From positions 1-10,097 of the forward strand of contig VFHF01000297.1 in NCBI GenBank assembly GCA_009392095.1: 10,097 nucleotides of DNA. Direction: 5' to 3'. A model generated the notes under the pieces. It was not told the origin of the DNA and did not search any database. It saw only the letters and a list, made by a program, of their open reading frames with translations. The translations under genes and the position numbers were made by a program. Of this stretch, positions 1 through 6,220 are shown piece after piece. How positions within the stretch are numbered: the first letter of the stretch is position 1; every line of letters starts with the position of its first letter. This stretch comes from SAR202 cluster bacterium. GTDB lineage: Bacteria; Chloroflexota; Dehalococcoidia; Lucifugimonadales; UBA3495.

Positions 1-259
1 CCTAACGTCCAGAGACATTCCGGACAATTCACCGTCGTTTGGATACTCGAGTCGTTTGTTTCTTTCAGTTTGTGTCTAATCTAGACGCAAATCCAACTAG
101 GTCTGACTGCGGCCGGATGAATGATAAACAATAGGCACAAGGCCGTCAATAGGTTTTATTGCGCCTTAGAATTAAGTATCTTTATCGAATAAACAATATC
201 ACTGCATTGCTTGTGTGTTTGCGGGCCGGAACTGTAAATAGGAGGGAATTTGGTGGTTC

Positions 260-1549
260 TTACTCCAGCACTCGGACTCGTCGGAATAACACCAATTGTA
301 GCAGCGCCAGAGCCGAGCTGATTGCCGCAATCACCGTGTAGGCGCCGCCTGGGCTCCAGATGTGAATGAGGTAGCTGATCGCCATAGTAGCCAGCGGCGT
401 CAGCCCGTTATCCAGCATGTAGATGCTCATGACCCGCCCTCTTAGGGCGTCGGGGACTATGGTCTGAATCAGAGTGTTGTTTCCAACCCGGAATATGTAC
501 TGGAAAAATCCCAGGCCGGCCAAAGCGGCCATGGATGCATAATACCAAGTTGACTGGGCGAACAATAGGATGAAGAAACAACCGCCGATCAATCCCATCA
601 AGGTCATTGGACCGCGTCGGAATATGTAACCCCGACCGGCGATGATGATCGCGGCTACTATTCCTCCCGCGCCCACAGCGGCAGCTAGTATGCCTCCGGC
701 ATCGGCGCCGCGGCCCAACACTTCAGTTGTGAAAATGGGCAGCACGAACACCACAGGCTGAAACACCAAGTTGGGGATGAACGCCATCACGATCAATTGC
801 AAGATGGTCCGTTCTTTCACCACATAGGCGAGGCCCTCTTTCATACTGGACAGTAAAGAAGCGTTGGTGGCCAGCCGTTCTTCCCGGTAGGGCAGCTTCA
901 TGGGCAGGTAAATCAACACGATGGTTACGTAAAACCCTGCCTCGATAAAGAAGTTCCAGTTGAACCCCAAGGTGGCTATCAGCAACCCGCCGATGGCCGG
1001 CCCGACGATACGCATGCTGGGATGGGCCATCCCATTGAGGGCAAGCGCTTTGCCCAGGTCTCGGAGGGGCACGGTGTTGGGGACCATCGTCTGTCTGACC
1101 GGCTGGACGATTGAATGTGCGATTCCCGAGACTCCCATATATATGAAAGCGTGCCACCATTGCAGAAACCCAGTCACTGGTTGAACGTCCAGGTCGGTGG
1201 CCAGAACCATTAAGGCGAATATCACCGCCGAGATAGCCATATAGACCTGGGTGACCATGACCAGTTTTCGGCGGTCTACCCGGTCAGCCAGGACACCAGC
1301 CCAAGGCCCAATTAGGAGGACAGGTAATGTGCGAATGCCGACGGCGGTGCCGGTTAAGAACGCGTTGCCATCGGTCAACTGCAAGACCAGCCAACCCACG
1401 GTTAGTATCTGGATCCATTGGGCGCCAACGGTGAAAAAATTTCCGATCCACAGGTACCGGAAATCTTTGTACTGAGAGATTATCCAGAAATTGCCCCGCC
1501 TGCGGGCAGATGGGTCGTTTCCCGTTGGCGAAACGACTCTATGTGCCAT
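260..1549 (-). CDS. MFS transporter, EntS-like (MFS_3-type) permease
   Basis: A 429-residue polytopic membrane protein, probably an exporter of small molecules driven by the proton gradient in the cytoplasmic membrane. Hydrophobic segments run through almost the whole chain from about residue 30 to 422, as expected for 12 helices. The MFS loop 2-3 motif is clear at residues 81-97 (GPWAGVLADRVDRRKLV). A GPAIGG element lies at 183-188 and VPDALRGRVMSIYML at 365-379; the latter is typical of the enterobactin-exporter-like branch. Length is normal for the family. The start is the first possible one, because an in-frame TAG lies 15 bases upstream (1562-1564). No good Shine-Dalgarno precedes it. 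It follows the hydrolase gene in the same direction after a 209-base gap. Substrate cannot be told from sequence; the EntS resemblance does not prove siderophore export. Confidence 0.9.
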   Translation of the reverse strand: MAHRVVSPTGNDPSARRRGNFWIISQYKDFRYLWIGNFFTVGAQWIQILTVGWLVLQLTDGNAFLTGTAVGIRTLPVLLIGPWAGVLADRVDRRKLVMVTQVYMAISAVIFALMVLATDLDVQPVTGFLQWWHAFIYMGVSGIAHSIVQPVRQTMVPNTVPLRDLGKALALNGMAHPSMRIVGPAIGGLLIATLGFNWNFFIEAGFYVTIVLIYLPMKLPYREERLATNASLLSSMKEGLAYVVKERTILQLIVMAFIPNLVFQPVVFVLPIFTTEVLGRGADAGGILAAAVGAGGIVAAIIIAGRGYIFRRGPMTLMGLIGGCFFILLFAQSTWYYASMAALAGLGFFQYIFRVGNNTLIQTIVPDALRGRVMSIYMLDNGLTPLATMAISYLIHIWSPGGAYTVIAAISSALALLQLVLFRRVRVLE

Positions 1550-1632
1550 GCACCATACGGCCTATGGGCCCACCTGATGAGTCGATCGACGAGGAGGTGA
1601 TTCCGAAAAGTAAACGAGATATTGTTAGTGGC

Positions 1633-1660
1633 TTTATATCGGCAGAGGACATTGGAGCAA
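1633..1660 (-). promoter_or_regulatory. Possible promoter of the MFS gene
   Basis: On the minus strand TTGCTC (1660-1655) and TATAAA (1638-1633) are separated by 16 bases, which would start transcription near 1626 and give a leader of about 77 bases. The -35 match is weak (3 of 6), so this is tentative. If real, the MFS gene can be transcribed apart from the hydrolase gene upstream. Confidence 0.3.
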
Positions 1661-1758
1661 ACATACCACGGAGAAGCAACCGATCGGCTATGAGTAGGCG
1701 CCGCAATGGCCAGCCCTCTTAGCGATGAAGACGGGCCACGGTTGTTGGGTTACCGAAT

Positions 1759-2481
1759 CTATTTGAGGTGCTTGTCGAACCAGGCCATAGCTTTGCCCCA
1801 AGCATCGGCTGCAGCTTCCGCCCGGTAGCTGGCCCTAGCTTCGCAGTGGAACCCATGCCCGGCGCCGCCGTAGTTATGGAATTCGTGGGCCTTCCCGGCT
1901 TTAGTAAGTTCAGCGTCCATGTTAGCCACGTCTTCCGGGGTAGGGTTGGCGTCTTCTTCGCCAAAGAGACCCAACATTGGGCAACTGATATTGGCCGTCT
2001 GTTCCAATGGTGATTGCCCGTCTCCCAGCGCCATGCCGATACCGCCGCCGTAGAACACCACCGATGCCGAAAGGTCTGAGATGTTGCAGGACGCCAGGTA
2101 AGAGACGCGGCCTCCATAACAGAACCCAACGATGCCGATCTTATCGCCCTGAACGAAAGGCTGGGCTTTCACATAGTCCACTGCTGCTCTGACATCGGCG
2201 ATTATGTTGTCGTCGGTGCACCGGCGCATGCGGGAGAGGGCCGTTTCCAACTCCTCGTGCAGTCCGGTGGTCATTGGGCCTTCCCGGTGGAACATAGCCG
2301 GCGCCAAGCCCACATAGCCCAGAGCAGGCAGCCGGTCTACCACCGATTGGATGTGGGAGTTCACCCCCCATATCTCCTGAATGACAACCACAGCGGGATA
2401 CTCGCCTGACTCCTCAGGCTGGGTTAAGTAACCCTCCATGGGACCCCCGTCTACCTTGATGTCCACCCAACTAGCTGGCAT
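1759..2481 (-). CDS. Dienelactone hydrolase family protein
   Basis: A 240-residue alpha/beta hydrolase of the dienelactone hydrolase (carboxymethylenebutenolidase) family, cytosolic by its lack of a signal peptide. The family hydrolyses dienelactone in chloroaromatic degradation, but many members act on other esters or lactones. The catalytic set is complete: Glu36 in QEIWG, the nucleophile Cys121 in GFCYGG, Asp177 in GEED, and His209 in GAGHGF. These match the Glu/Cys/Asp/His arrangement of the Pseudomonas enzyme, and the length is typical. A perfect AGGAGG (minus strand, 2495-2490) stands 8 bases before the ATG, fixing the start. The gene is divergent from the carboxyltransferase gene and upstream of the MFS gene. 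No other aromatic-degradation genes lie nearby, so the true substrate is unknown. Confidence 0.93.
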   Translation of the reverse strand: MPASWVDIKVDGGPMEGYLTQPEESGEYPAVVVIQEIWGVNSHIQSVVDRLPALGYVGLAPAMFHREGPMTTGLHEELETALSRMRRCTDDNIIADVRAAVDYVKAQPFVQGDKIGIVGFCYGGRVSYLASCNISDLSASVVFYGGGIGMALGDGQSPLEQTANISCPMLGLFGEEDANPTPEDVANMDAELTKAGKAHEFHNYGGAGHGFHCEARASYRAEAAADAWGKAMAWFDKHLK

Positions 2482-2503
2482 GGTCTTATCCTCCTATTGA
2501 ATA

Positions 2504-2602
2504 AAGATTAAAAAGGACGTTTTTAACATCCCCAGTGCAGCATAGGCCGGGTCCAAACAGGCAAAGCCGGACCGAGAAGAACTACTGAACAAGATTAAAA
2601 AG
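2504..2602. repeat. 12-base direct repeat pair AAGATTAAAAAG
   Basis: Two identical copies lie at 2504-2515 and 2591-2602, 87 bases apart. With the hydrolase promoter proposed here, both fall in or at the start of its leader, one just upstream of the Shine-Dalgarno. They could be binding sites for a regulator of either divergent gene. Only the identity and position are seen; function is inference. Confidence 0.5.
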
Positions 2603-2609
2603 TAGGCCG

Positions 2610-2638
2610 ATTCTAGCCGAATGACCGCCGTGAGGCAA
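2610..2638 (-). promoter_or_regulatory. Candidate promoter of the dienelactone hydrolase gene
   Basis: On the minus strand TTGCCT (2638-2633) and TAGAAT (2615-2610) are separated by exactly 17 bases, matching the sigma70 consensus at 4 of 6 and 5 of 6 positions. Transcription would begin near 2603 and leave a leader of about 120 bases that includes the AAGATTAAAAAG repeats. Confidence 0.4.
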
Positions 2639-2690
2639 TTCAAGATTGGCCGGTCTGACAAACAGGGCTATTCGGCATTCCAATATCGGA

Positions 2691-2716
2691 GTACTTTTTG
2701 TATGATGTTAAGAGTA
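2691..2716 (+). promoter_or_regulatory. Candidate -10 element and flanking inverted repeat upstream of the carboxyltransferase gene
   Basis: TATGAT at 2701-2706 matches the -10 consensus at 5 of 6 positions. It is flanked by GTACT (2691-2695) and AGTAC (2712-2716), an inverted repeat that would straddle the -10 box. No good -35 is present (TTCCAA at 2678-2683 is the best at 17-base spacing). Transcription would start near 2713, giving a leader of about 97 bases. Confidence 0.3.
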
Positions 2717-2809
2717 CGGAGTGGGAGCAAATTGGGAAGCTGGCCCTAGAGGCAAGCCGGAGAAATTGCCCCGACCTAACCCGCTCTCTCCATCAGGCTG
2801 GAGGCCGGA

Positions 2810-4645
2810 TTGCGCAACCTGTCAAACTTCCTTGTACACCTGTTTAACCGCGATGGTGCGGCCGAACGGACCTATCTTTCAGTGGTACACGACCGCTGTT
2901 TGTTCTGCGAGGAGCCGATCAGCGACTCCCCTTCCTACCTGACCTACCGCGTCTGTCCCTTCTGCAGGTTCCACTACACCGTCACCGCCAGAGAGCGTAT
3001 CGAGCTGTTGGTTGATAAGGAAACGTTCAAAGAGACCTATAAATATGTGAAGACAGTGGAGCCCCTTTCGTTCTCCCGCCGGAACCGGTACCGAAAATTC
3101 CTGGAGCAGGACCAGAACCGGACCGGTCTCACGGAAGCAGCGGTCGCCGGAAAATGCCGGATCGGCGATGTCGAGACCATGCTAATCGTATTGGACTTTG
3201 GGTTCATGGGCGGCACCATGGGCAGTGTCGTTGGCGAAAAAGTGTCCATGGCCTTCGAGAACGCAGCGCGCCGTGGCATCCCCGCCGTGGCCGTGGTCTC
3301 TGGAGGAGGCGTTCGAATCCAAGAGGGTGTCTTGTCACTGATGCAGATGGCCAAGACCGTCACCGCCGCCAACCGCCTGCGGGACGGGGAAGTGCCCTTC
3401 ATCGTGGTTCTGGCCAACCCGTCCACCGGGCAGGCCTACGCCAGCTTCGCCAACCTGGCCGATGTCATTCTTGCTGAGCCAGGCTCTTTGATCGGGCTCT
3501 CGCCACTGCGCACCCTTCGAGAGGTGTCCAAGACGCCCCTGCCGTTGGACGCCCATACTGCTGAAGCACATGTTGGCCATGGGCTACTGGACAACGTGGT
3601 TGACCGCGAGAACCTGCAACCAAGGATTGCGTCGATACTGCAGATCCTTACTGCGCAGAAACATGGAAAATCCAACCATAAGAACTTGTTGAAATCAGAA
3701 CCCGAAGAGTGCGACGAGGTTGAGCCTTGGGAAGCGATGACCGCAGCCCGAAATTCAGAGCGGCCCCAGGCTAGCTCCTATTTCCGGTCTATCCTCGACC
3801 CATTTATAGAACTCCGTGGCGACCGGCTGAACAGCGATGACCGTTCGGTAGTCACCGGCATCGGTTTCATGGACGGCCTGGCGGTTGCCGTTATCGGACA
3901 GCAGCGGCGGACTCTAGATGAGGGGGAGCGGTACCATGTCTTCCCAGACGGCCTGCGCAAAGCCCAGCGGTTGATTGACTTGGCGTGCCGCTTCAAGCTG
4001 CCATTGGTTACCCTGATAGACACCCAGGGCGCAGACCCCGGACTGGAAGCGGAAGAGCAAGGCATCGGAAATGCCATCGCCCGGACTTTGTCTTCCATGT
4101 TGACCGTCCCAACGCCGATGGTCTCCGTGGTGATCGGCGAAGGCGGCAGCGAGGGCGCATTAGCCCTGGGCTTGTCCGACCGGATCTTGATGCAACAATT
4201 TGCCATCTATTCGCCCATTTCAGTAAACCACACCCTGGGTGCCGCTCATCATGACCATATGTTGGACCGTGAAGCCGCCGAGGCCCTGATGTTGACGGCC
4301 CATGACTGCCTGGAATTAGGGATCGCCGACGAGGTTGTGCCAGAGCCGGATGGGGGCTCCCATGTCGACCCGCATGAGGCGTCGGCGGTTCTCCAAACAG
4401 CGATCTTGACCAACATATTCCAACTATCCAAGATGTCTGAAGGTAAGCTCCTGAAGAGGAGGTATAAGAAGTTCCGCAGGATGGGCGAGGGTAGCGGGCA
4501 TTCCCAGGAAGCCATGAACCGGGAAGTTAACCTCTTGATGAGCATCACTTCGGGAGATGAACCGCCGGAGCGGCCATCCAGAAAGCGAAGAAAAAGGGGC
4601 CGAACGGAGGAACCTGCCGAGGCCCAAGTTTCATCTGGCGATTAG
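2810..4645 (+). CDS. Fused carboxyltransferase, AccD (beta) - AccA (alpha), acetyl-CoA carboxylase type
   Basis: A 611-residue carboxyltransferase that would move the carboxyl group from carboxybiotin to acetyl-CoA or a related acyl-CoA, the first step of fatty acid synthesis. Order: zinc ribbon with C30-x2-C33 and C49-x2-C52; beta crotonase-fold half to about 285, with FMGGTMGSVVGEK at 132-144, SGGGVR at 164-169 and SLMQMAKT at 176-183; a short linker; alpha half from about 305 to 565 with GDR at 337-339 and VIGEGGS at 441-447; and a highly charged tail (583-611) with RKRRKRGR. The TTG start follows GGAGG (2800-2804) by 5 bases, and an in-frame TAA lies at 2777-2779, so no earlier ATG exists. 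The AccA N-terminal region seen in free alpha subunits is largely missing. Several alpha-half signature residues differ from AccA, so the acyl-CoA substrate may differ. No biotin carboxylase or carrier gene is in the window. Confidence 0.9.
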   Translation: MRNLSNFLVHLFNRDGAAERTYLSVVHDRCLFCEEPISDSPSYLTYRVCPFCRFHYTVTARERIELLVDKETFKETYKYVKTVEPLSFSRRNRYRKFLEQDQNRTGLTEAAVAGKCRIGDVETMLIVLDFGFMGGTMGSVVGEKVSMAFENAARRGIPAVAVVSGGGVRIQEGVLSLMQMAKTVTAANRLRDGEVPFIVVLANPSTGQAYASFANLADVILAEPGSLIGLSPLRTLREVSKTPLPLDAHTAEAHVGHGLLDNVVDRENLQPRIASILQILTAQKHGKSNHKNLLKSEPEECDEVEPWEAMTAARNSERPQASSYFRSILDPFIELRGDRLNSDDRSVVTGIGFMDGLAVAVIGQQRRTLDEGERYHVFPDGLRKAQRLIDLACRFKLPLVTLIDTQGADPGLEAEEQGIGNAIARTLSSMLTVPTPMVSVVIGEGGSEGALALGLSDRILMQQFAIYSPISVNHTLGAAHHDHMLDREAAEALMLTAHDCLELGIADEVVPEPDGGSHVDPHEASAVLQTAILTNIFQLSKMSEGKLLKRRYKKFRRMGEGSGHSQEAMNREVNLLMSITSGDEPPERPSRKRRKRGRTEEPAEAQVSSGD

Positions 4646-4665
4646 CCCGAATTTAGCGAGTCATC

Positions 4666-4688
4666 ACCGCCGAGAGACCTTTGGCGGT
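4666..4688. terminator. Hairpin between convergent genes, possible bidirectional terminator
   Basis: ACCGCC (4666-4671) and GGCGGT (4683-4688) can pair, extending to 8 pairs with one G-U, around a 7-base loop. It lies in the 66-base gap between the convergent carboxyltransferase and Mrp genes. There is no U-tract on either side, so it is not a textbook intrinsic terminator. Confidence 0.35.
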
Positions 4689-4711
4689 AACCTCGTATCT
4701 GTCTAATCTCT

Positions 4712-5521
4712 TTAGACCGCTTCCGAGCCAAACTCCTTCAGGCTCTTTTTCATCGCATCGGCTACGGATTTGAACTCTTTTCCAACCGACTTATCCAGAA
4801 GGGCCGTGGGTTTGGACGCATCCCGGTAGATGGAACGTAAGGCGATATCGCCAAGAAAGGGGGCGTCAACCTCTTTGGCCAGGTTTTTGCCGCCGCCCTC
4901 ACCGAATATCTCCCCGGTGTAATTCTCAACAACGCCCAGCACATTTAGATTCAATTTGCGAATCATGTTGATGCAGCGTTTGGCGTCCAAGTTAGCCAAG
5001 TCCTGGGGAGTGCTTACCACTACGAATCCGTCCATGGGCAGGTTCTGCATAATCGTAAGAGGGGAGTCAGAAGTGCCGGGGGGCAGGTCTACCACCAGGT
5101 AGTCCAGTTCGTCCCACTCAGTCTGCTGCAGGAATTGGCTTATGGCGTTGTGAATCATCGGTCCGCGCCAGATTATGGCTTCGTCCGGGTTCTCTTGGAA
5201 GAAAGCCATGGAGACGACTTTGACGCCCCATTTTTCCGAAGGAATTATCTGTCCATCTACGTAGTCCGGTTTATCGGTGATGCCCATGACCTTGGTCACA
5301 TTGGGGCAGTCGATATCCACATCCAGGAGTCCAACGCTGTTCCCTTGGCTGGCTAGGGTCACCGCTAGATTTACGGCGACCGTGGTCTTGCCAACGCCGC
5401 CCTTGCCGCTATATACGCCAATCTTGGTCTTGATCTTGCCAAGACGCTCGGTGATTTGGCGTTTTTGCTGCCAAGACTTTTTGATCTGTTCCAGGCGTGC
5501 GGTTTCCTGGGGCGTGGGCAT
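4712..5521 (-). CDS. mrp: Mrp/NBP35-type P-loop ATPase lacking the CPxC motif
   Basis: A 269-residue cytosolic ATPase of the Mrp/ApbC/NBP35 group, whose members bind an Fe-S cluster between two subunits and pass it to target proteins. The deviant Walker A GKGGVGKTT is at residues 39-47, DVDID at 67-71 (switch I), and VVDLPPGTSD at 143-152 (Walker B). VVEN (197-200) and IFGEGGGKNLA (205-215) are family signatures. In usual Mrp proteins a CPxC pair lies between these last two motifs; here the chain runs from VEN through YTGE straight into IFGEGGG. Cys72 and Cys183 are the only cysteines. The N-terminal MIP18-like domain found in some Mrp proteins is absent, but a separate one is encoded just upstream. 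GGAGG (5531-5527) stands 5 bases before the ATG. Likely cotranscribed with the SufT-like gene 125 bases upstream. Confidence 0.9.
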   Translation of the reverse strand: MPTPQETARLEQIKKSWQQKRQITERLGKIKTKIGVYSGKGGVGKTTVAVNLAVTLASQGNSVGLLDVDIDCPNVTKVMGITDKPDYVDGQIIPSEKWGVKVVSMAFFQENPDEAIIWRGPMIHNAISQFLQQTEWDELDYLVVDLPPGTSDSPLTIMQNLPMDGFVVVSTPQDLANLDAKRCINMIRKLNLNVLGVVENYTGEIFGEGGGKNLAKEVDAPFLGDIALRSIYRDASKPTALLDKSVGKEFKSVADAMKKSLKEFGSEAV

Positions 5522-5567
5522 GCGTTCCTCCGGAGGGAGCTCTGAGAATCTAGAGTGGGCGGGTTGT

Positions 5568-5620
5568 GGGGTTGGGGTCTAACCCAGAAGGTGAAACGGT
5601 CGTTCAACCCCTGGGGTTAG
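5568..5620 (-). repeat. Overlapping inverted repeats in the sufT-mrp spacer
   Basis: In the minus-strand transcript CTAACCC (5620-5614) can pair with GGGTTAG (5585-5579). The perfect half-sites AACCCC and GGGGTT (5618-5606) can fold locally, and GGGGTT (5611-5606) can instead pair with AACCCC (5573-5568). These pairings exclude each other. The segment ends about 40 bases before the mrp Shine-Dalgarno. It could be a leader control element, a transcript-end hairpin for sufT, or simply repetitive G/T-rich sequence. Confidence 0.4.
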
Positions 5621-5646
5621 GTAGTTTCGTCAAGCTAGAGGGCCGG

Positions 5647-5958
5647 TTAGATGCCCAGTTGTGAGCGGGCTTCCTCGCTGATCAGTTCCGGAGACCAGGG
5701 CGGGTCGAAAACCATCTCTATCTGGACTTCCTCTACGCCGTCCAGTTCTTGCACAGCCCATTCTGCTTGTTGGCCGATGTAGGGGCCCATGCCACAGCCG
5801 GGAAATGTCAGGGTCATCTGAACGTAGACGTCGCCTGTGTCCTTTACCTGCACGTCATAGACCAGACCTAGGTCGACTATGTTAACCGGAATTTCCGGGT
5901 CATAAACGGTTTTCAGCGCTTCGTAGATCGACTCTAACGTTACGGTTTCCTCAGCCAT
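5647..5958 (-). CDS. MIP18/DUF59-family iron-sulfur cluster assembly factor (SufT-like)
   Basis: A 103-residue single-domain protein of the MIP18 (DUF59) family, which includes SufT and PaaD and acts in maturation of Fe-S proteins. The hallmarks are present in order: YDPEIPVNIVDLGLVYDV at 19-36, TFPGCGMGP at 51-59 with the conserved Cys55 that is the family's reactive or metal-binding residue, and FDPPWSPELISEEAR at 84-98. Length is normal. AGGAG (5969-5965) stands 6 bases before the ATG. The gene precedes mrp in the same direction; in other bacteria the same domain is fused to Mrp or lies beside suf genes, which supports a joint role. Which protein it helps mature is not visible, since no suf or isc scaffold genes are present here. 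Confidence 0.92.
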   Translation of the reverse strand: MAEETVTLESIYEALKTVYDPEIPVNIVDLGLVYDVQVKDTGDVYVQMTLTFPGCGMGPYIGQQAEWAVQELDGVEEVQIEMVFDPPWSPELISEEARSQLGI

Positions 5959-5989
5959 GTTTTTCTCCTAAACTCGGTCGCCTGCCACG

Positions 5990-6018
5990 ATTATATTAAA
6001 GTCGACCAATGTGGTCAA
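5990..6018 (-). promoter_or_regulatory. Strong sigma70-type promoter of sufT-mrp
   Basis: On the minus strand TTGACC (6018-6013), 17 bases, then a perfect TATAAT (5995-5990). This is the best promoter in the window, matching 11 of 12 consensus bases at the ideal spacing. Transcription should start near 5983, about 25 bases before the sufT start codon and upstream of its Shine-Dalgarno. Confidence 0.75.
6002..6018. promoter_or_regulatory. Palindrome over the sufT -35 element, candidate operator
   Basis: TCGACCA-ATG-TGGTCAA has 7-base arms with one mismatch (6002-6008 and 6012-6018). It contains the whole -35 hexamer and enters the spacer, the position where a dimeric repressor would block RNA polymerase. 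No regulator gene is in the window and I do not recognise the site as a known Fe-S regulator motif. Confidence 0.5.
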
Positions 6019-6220
6019 CAATTTTCCGATGGCTTATTCGACCCGTCACGTTTTCGGCAACTGAGATAGCTTATGTGTATCCTTCGACAGTCTCAGGACG
6101 AGTGGCGATTTCAGCCATCCGTCCGCGTATGGCAAGCGGATTTGTAGTTGATCGTCTGCTCAAGCCGAGCCGATCGAACCACCTACTCGCCACCTGCCAA
6201 CCTAAGCTCGCATTACCGTC

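Larger units (their letters stand above)
2482..2809. promoter_or_regulatory. Divergent intergenic regulatory region
   Basis: These 328 bases separate two divergent genes and hold no convincing ORF. They contain a candidate promoter in each direction, a 12-base direct repeat (AAGATTAAAAAG) at 2504-2515 and 2591-2602, and the Shine-Dalgarno sites of both genes (2490-2495 and 2800-2804). The AT-rich blocks stand out from the surrounding coding DNA. Confidence 0.6.

Noticed and set aside
159..341. 60-codon plus-strand frame at the left end
   Set aside because: Runs into the MFS gene on the other strand, lacks a ribosome site and resembles nothing known.
1598..1722. Possible small gene after the perfect Shine-Dalgarno (GTG at 1598 onward, 41 codons)
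   Set aside because: The GTG overlaps the Shine-Dalgarno itself, leaving no spacing, and the peptide has no recognisable features.
3308..3318. GTTCGAATCC resembling a tRNA T-loop
   Set aside because: It lies inside the carboxyltransferase coding sequence and no acceptor or anticodon stem surrounds it.
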